From Robinsoniella peoriensis (GTDB lineage Bacteria > Bacillota > Clostridia > Lachnospirales > Lachnospiraceae), in NCBI RefSeq assembly GCF_042680125.1, contig NZ_JBHTNY010000013.1: DNA of 64,000 nucleotides, one strand, 5' to 3'. Position numbers and translations under genes: made by a program. The notes beneath the pieces are model-generated. The model had not been told where the DNA came from, did no database searches, and saw nothing but the letters and a program-made list of their open reading frames with translations. Positions 61,341-64,000 of the stretch are shown here, piece after piece (the stretch's first letter is position 1; each line of letters starts with the position of its first letter).

Positions 61341-61404
61341 TTATACTCATTCCATGCAGAGCATGTCCTCGTTCTGCGTTGTCATGCTCTGCATTTTTAT
61401 GTTT

Positions 61405-62403
61405 TTAGTTTACACGTTCTGCATTTCCATGCTCAGCATTGCCTCGTCCTGTGTTTACATTATCATTACTGGTCTCTGCATTTCTTCGTTCTGTGCTGCC
61501 CTGCCCGGCACCATCATGCTCTGCGTTTCTACGTTCTGCACCATCATGTTCTGCACCATTATGTTCTGCACCATCATGTTCTGCACCATTATGTTCTGCA
61601 CCATTATATCTCTCACCGCCATTATGTGACTGGTTTTCCTCTGTACCCGCATTACTCTCTTTATCGGAACGGCCCCGATGCTTACCCTCTGATTCACTCT
61701 GAGTATCCTGATTATGGGTTTCAGATGCATGATTATGCATTTCTTTTCTGATATCACTGATAGAATGATCTTTACACCCTTCCACGGTAGCATCCGGAAC
61801 AACTTTTTGTAACTCTGCAATTGCAAGGTACTTTGCCGGACTTACATTTTCTTCTTCCGCCTGCTTTTTTATATCATCATCTACCGTAAATATTTCGTGG
61901 CTGGAGTTGTTGTGATGTTCTTTCAGAATTTTTGTGACAGCCTGCTCCAAAGAAGTTAACCGGGTTCCTTCTTTCCAGTTAGTGGTAAGGGTTGCTGATA
62001 TCAGACCATTATTAACAAGATATCCTTCCTGCTCCATTTCACTTACTATGGCTGATACCGCTTCGCTGTACTTCTTATGCTTTAAATTAAGTGATCCTAG
62101 AATTGTTTTACCATCTTCATTATATGCATAAGCGCCAATCACCCAGTCAAGCCGGTTGACGGTTAACTCTATACTGGGATTCACGTCAATATCAATATAG
62201 GCACTTTCTGTAAAATAGAGATTATAGGACAGTAATCCCACAATGAATATCAGAAAAAGAGATGCACATGCTGCCAGCGGGGTTCTTCTTCTGTTAATAT
62301 GCCGCCTTTTACCTGCTTCTGCCTGAATGAATTTTAAGGTATCCTTTTTCAATTGTTCCTCTGCCCTGATATTCCTGAAAGCTTCCTTTATTCTATTTTC
62401 CAT
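61405..62403 (-). CDS. RsgI-like transmembrane anti-sigma factor with repetitive C-terminal tail
   Basis: About 332 aa. Cytoplasmic N-terminus (about 1-40), membrane helix (about 43-65), extracellular RsgI-type domain (YIDIDVNPSIELTVNRLDWV, about 70-200), then a hydrophilic tail with HNGAE/HDGAE repeats (about 255-330). It should hold the adjacent ECF sigma factor inactive until an external signal. The start at 62403 is chosen because GGGGGTGA lies 7-8 nt upstream; it overlaps the sigma gene by 11 nt. The His/Glu-rich repeat tail varies in length by 15-bp DNA units. Confidence 0.8.
   Translation of the reverse strand: MENRIKEAFRNIRAEEQLKKDTLKFIQAEAGKRRHINRRRTPLAACASLFLIFIVGLLSYNLYFTESAYIDIDVNPSIELTVNRLDWVIGAYAYNEDGKTILGSLNLKHKKYSEAVSAIVSEMEQEGYLVNNGLISATLTTNWKEGTRLTSLEQAVTKILKEHHNNSSHEIFTVDDDIKKQAEEENVSPAKYLAIAELQKVVPDATVEGCKDHSISDIRKEMHNHASETHNQDTQSESEGKHRGRSDKESNAGTEENQSHNGGERYNGAEHNGAEHDGAEHNGAEHDGAERRNAEHDGAGQGSTERRNAETSNDNVNTGRGNAEHGNAERVN
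61533..61607. repeat. 15-bp tandem repeats in the anti-sigma gene
   Basis: Five units of GTTCTGCACCAT(C/T)AT encode five-residue HNGAE/HDGAE units on the minus strand; weaker copies continue to about 61410. Such in-frame repeats can change number by slippage. Confidence 0.9.
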
Positions 62404-62878
62404 AGGGTTCACCCCCTAATGCAGTTTTAAGCTGTTCTCTCCCACGGGAAAGCCATGTGTAAATTGTATTTTCTTTTCGTCCCAGGATATCAGCGATTTC
62501 TATTGCCGTATATCCTTCAAAATAAAAAAGATATATGGCATTTCGATACTTTTGCGGCAGTTGAAGTACAGCCTCTAATGTATCATATGAGCTCTCATCT
62601 ATATAAGAAGGTTCCTGTACCAATTCATTAATTGAAGTGACCTTCCTTTTAAAAAAGCTTTTTAAATTATCCCTGCATGCATTTATCGTTACACGAATCA
62701 TCCAGGCTTTCTCATGTACTTCACTATCAAATGGTTTGTCATAGAGGATGTATTTCAAAAATACATCCTGAAACACATCCTCTACATCATGATAATTTTT
62801 CAGCTGAACAAAGCAAATCCGGCGTACCATATCCGAATATTTTTCAATTGCAAGACCAGCCTCCTGTTCATTTTTCAA
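62393..62878 (-). CDS. ECF-type RNA polymerase sigma factor
   Basis: 161 aa. Region 2 (MVRRICFVQLKNYHDVEDVFQDVFLK) and region 4 (LPQKYRNAIYLFYFEGYTAIEIADILGRKENTIYTWLSRGREQLK) are present without region 1/3. It directs transcription of its own operon and others when released by the anti-sigma factor. Coupled to the RsgI-like gene through an 11-nt overlap and 17 bp downstream of a His-rich peptide gene. Confidence 0.92.
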   Translation of the reverse strand: MKNEQEAGLAIEKYSDMVRRICFVQLKNYHDVEDVFQDVFLKYILYDKPFDSEVHEKAWMIRVTINACRDNLKSFFKRKVTSINELVQEPSYIDESSYDTLEAVLQLPQKYRNAIYLFYFEGYTAIEIADILGRKENTIYTWLSRGREQLKTALGGEPYGK

Positions 62879-62895
62879 AGGAATCCCTCCAACAT

Positions 62896-63141
62896 TTAAT
62901 GATGGTTCTTCCCATGTCCTGCAGAATTATTATGATTATTGTGTCTGCCATCTGCCTTATGGGACCCATATAGCTTTGAGTCATGCTGATGGGACCCGGT
63001 TTCCGTACATGCCTTTACAGTGCATACAGCTGTATTCTTTGCTGTATTGGAAGAATTATGTCCGTGGGCGGCAGCTGCCACTCCATTGGCACCTGCCAAA
63101 ACTACACAGACTGCCGATAATATAATTATTTTTTTCTTCAT
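62896..63141 (-). CDS. small secreted histidine-rich protein
   Basis: 81 aa. Signal peptide (about 1-24, MKKKIIILSAVCVVLAGANG), then a mature part rich in His and Asn (AAHGHNSSN, GSHQHDSK, GRHNNHNNSAGHGKNHH) with a CTVKAC pair. His clusters suggest metal binding at the cell surface. It is the first gene of the sigma/anti-sigma operon. AAAGGAG precedes the ATG. Confidence 0.8.
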   Translation of the reverse strand: MKKKIIILSAVCVVLAGANGVAAAAHGHNSSNTAKNTAVCTVKACTETGSHQHDSKLYGSHKADGRHNNHNNSAGHGKNHH

Positions 63142-63174
63142 ATTCCATTCTCCTTTGATTTCTTATTTAATAGG

Positions 63175-63203
63175 AATACGATTCGGATCCTCAAATCCTT
63201 TCA
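63175..63203 (-). promoter_or_regulatory. possible ECF-type promoter of the His-rich/sigma operon
   Basis: Minus strand TGAAAGGAT (63195-63203) and CGTATT (63175-63180), separated by 14 nt, resemble -35 TGAAAC and -10 CGTA elements of ECF-dependent promoters; about 35 nt before the ATG. Autoregulation is inferred. Confidence 0.45.
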
Positions 63204-63348
63204 CGGATTATATTTATTTTTATAATAAATGTATTAGATACCAGAAAATCATACAGCTGCTTAATCCACGTATCTATGACCACGGTAAAATCTCAAAAAA
63301 ATATAATCAATTTGATTACTCTTAAATTGAAAAAATGAATAAAGAAAA

Positions 63349-63370
63349 GGGGATTGCCTGCGCAATCCCC
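63349..63370 (-). terminator. terminator of the MsmX/UgpC-type ATPase gene
   Basis: GGGGATTGC/GCAATCCCC stem directly downstream of the stop, followed by CTTTTCTTTATT on the minus strand. Confidence 0.8.
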
Positions 63371-63383
63371 CTTAATATTTTAA

Positions 63384-64000
63384 TTAGTTTGTAATTGTAA
63401 GTTCGGTTTCTTTATCAAATACCTGAATCTTTTCAGCATCTAAAGCAAATCTAACTTTATCGCCTGTTCTTGCTGTTGTACGAGGATCAACACGAGCTGT
63501 CATTGGGAATCCTTCAACATCGAAGTATAAGAATACTTCAGCACCGAGTAATTCGTAAACTCTGATTGTAGATTCAACAACAGTTTCCGGTGAAGATTCG
63601 ATGAACATCTGGGAATCATGTACGTCTTCCGGACGAATACCCATTACAACTGTCTTTCCAGCATATCCGCCATCGATCAGCTTCTTAGCTTTTGCAGGTG
63701 GCAGTTTGATATCAAAATCACCAACTCTAAGAACAACTTCGTTACCTTTTACGTTAACAGTTGCATCTGCAAAGTTCATCTGAGGAGATCCGATAAATCC
63801 AGCAACGAATAAGTTCTGTGGGCAGTTATATAAGTTCTGAGGTGTATCAACCTGCTGTACAATACCGTCTTTCATAACAACGATTCTGGTACCAAGTGTC
63901 ATAGCCTCTGTCTGGTCATGTGTTACGTAGATGATTGTAGCGCCCAGTCTCTGATGAATCTTAGAGATCTCGATACGCATCTGAACTCTCAGTTTAGCAT
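63384..64000 (-). CDS. MsmX/UgpC-type sugar ABC transporter ATPase, C-terminal part (cut by window edge)
   Basis: The frame is open to the window end, with AKLRVQM before MRIEISKIHQRLG, so the 5' part lies outside. Seen: VTHDQTEAMTLG (switch His), VQQVDTPQNLYN, FIGSPQMNF and a C-terminal TOBE/regulatory domain (GIRPEDVHD; VESTIRVYELLGAEVFLYF). Such ATPases serve several CUT1 importers at once. Both CUT1 systems in this window lack an ATPase, so this protein is a reasonable partner. Confidence 0.92.
   Translation of the reverse strand, partial: AKLRVQMRIEISKIHQRLGATIIYVTHDQTEAMTLGTRIVVMKDGIVQQVDTPQNLYNCPQNLFVAGFIGSPQMNFADATVNVKGNEVVLRVGDFDIKLPPAKAKKLIDGGYAGKTVVMGIRPEDVHDSQMFIESSPETVVESTIRVYELLGAEVFLYFDVEGFPMTARVDPRTTARTGDKVRFALDAEKIQVFDKETELTITN

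Noticed and set aside
61405..61620. CRISPR-like array from regular 15-bp repeats
   Set aside because: Repeats are contiguous without spacers and keep the reading frame of the anti-sigma gene; no cas genes.
1..64000. tRNA, rRNA, CRISPR or prophage structural genes
   Set aside because: None could be recognised by reading either strand.

Overview
The window looks like a low-to-medium-GC Gram-positive gut anaerobe, most likely a Lachnospiraceae (Blautia-type) genome. This is inferred from strong AGGAGG ribosome sites, frequent TTG/GTG starts, YesM/YesN-type two-component pairs, several CUT1 sugar importers without their own ATPase, an EFR1-type flavodoxin-ferredoxin and pentapeptide proteins. 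No rRNA or tRNA gene was recognised.

Layout. 1-125: start of a PfkB sugar-phosphate kinase (minus). 447-7566: a minus-strand cassette with a hydrolase fragment, RbsA/RbsC-type ABC importer, RhaM-like mutarotase, ASRT-family protein, creatinase-like M24 protein, creatininase-family amidohydrolase and sugar O-acetyltransferase. Its upstream end is broken: at about 7560 the hydrolase fragment is fused to a plus-strand LacI-type regulator/solute-binding fusion that has also lost its N-terminus. 9845-16431: AraC/PocR regulator, class II aldolase, IS110 element, FGGY kinase and isomerase; the IS separates kinase from aldolase. 16652-25109: hybrid sensor kinase, pentapeptide protein, EFR1 protein, XRE regulator with a membrane protein, a fossil transposase fragment, a phosphoesterase and a lipoprotein. 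25209-32391: a fructan or difructose-anhydride type locus with GH172, CUT1 importer, GH32 and a divergent LacI regulator.

32627-58544 is one minus-strand operon (solute-binding protein, two permeases, YesM-type kinase, ADP-ribosylglycohydrolase, YesN-type regulator) split by an 18.5 kb Tn916-like conjugative element carrying tet(M). Joining the flanks restores an ATGA stop/start overlap between kinase and glycohydrolase. The Tn916 gene order is canonical except for an additional 145-codon ORF beside the putative oriT, which nearly accounts for the element being about 470 bp longer than the 18,032 bp I recall for Tn916.

58871-64000: GNAT acetyltransferase, then 1.2 kb with no credible protein gene but two inverted copies of a 359-nt element whose long stems differ in sequence yet stay base-paired in both copies. 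This is the strongest sign here of an unrecognised structured RNA. Then come an MgtC-like membrane protein, an operon of a His-rich secreted peptide, ECF sigma factor and RsgI-like anti-sigma factor, and the 3' part of an MsmX/UgpC-type ATPase that could energise the two CUT1 importers in the window.
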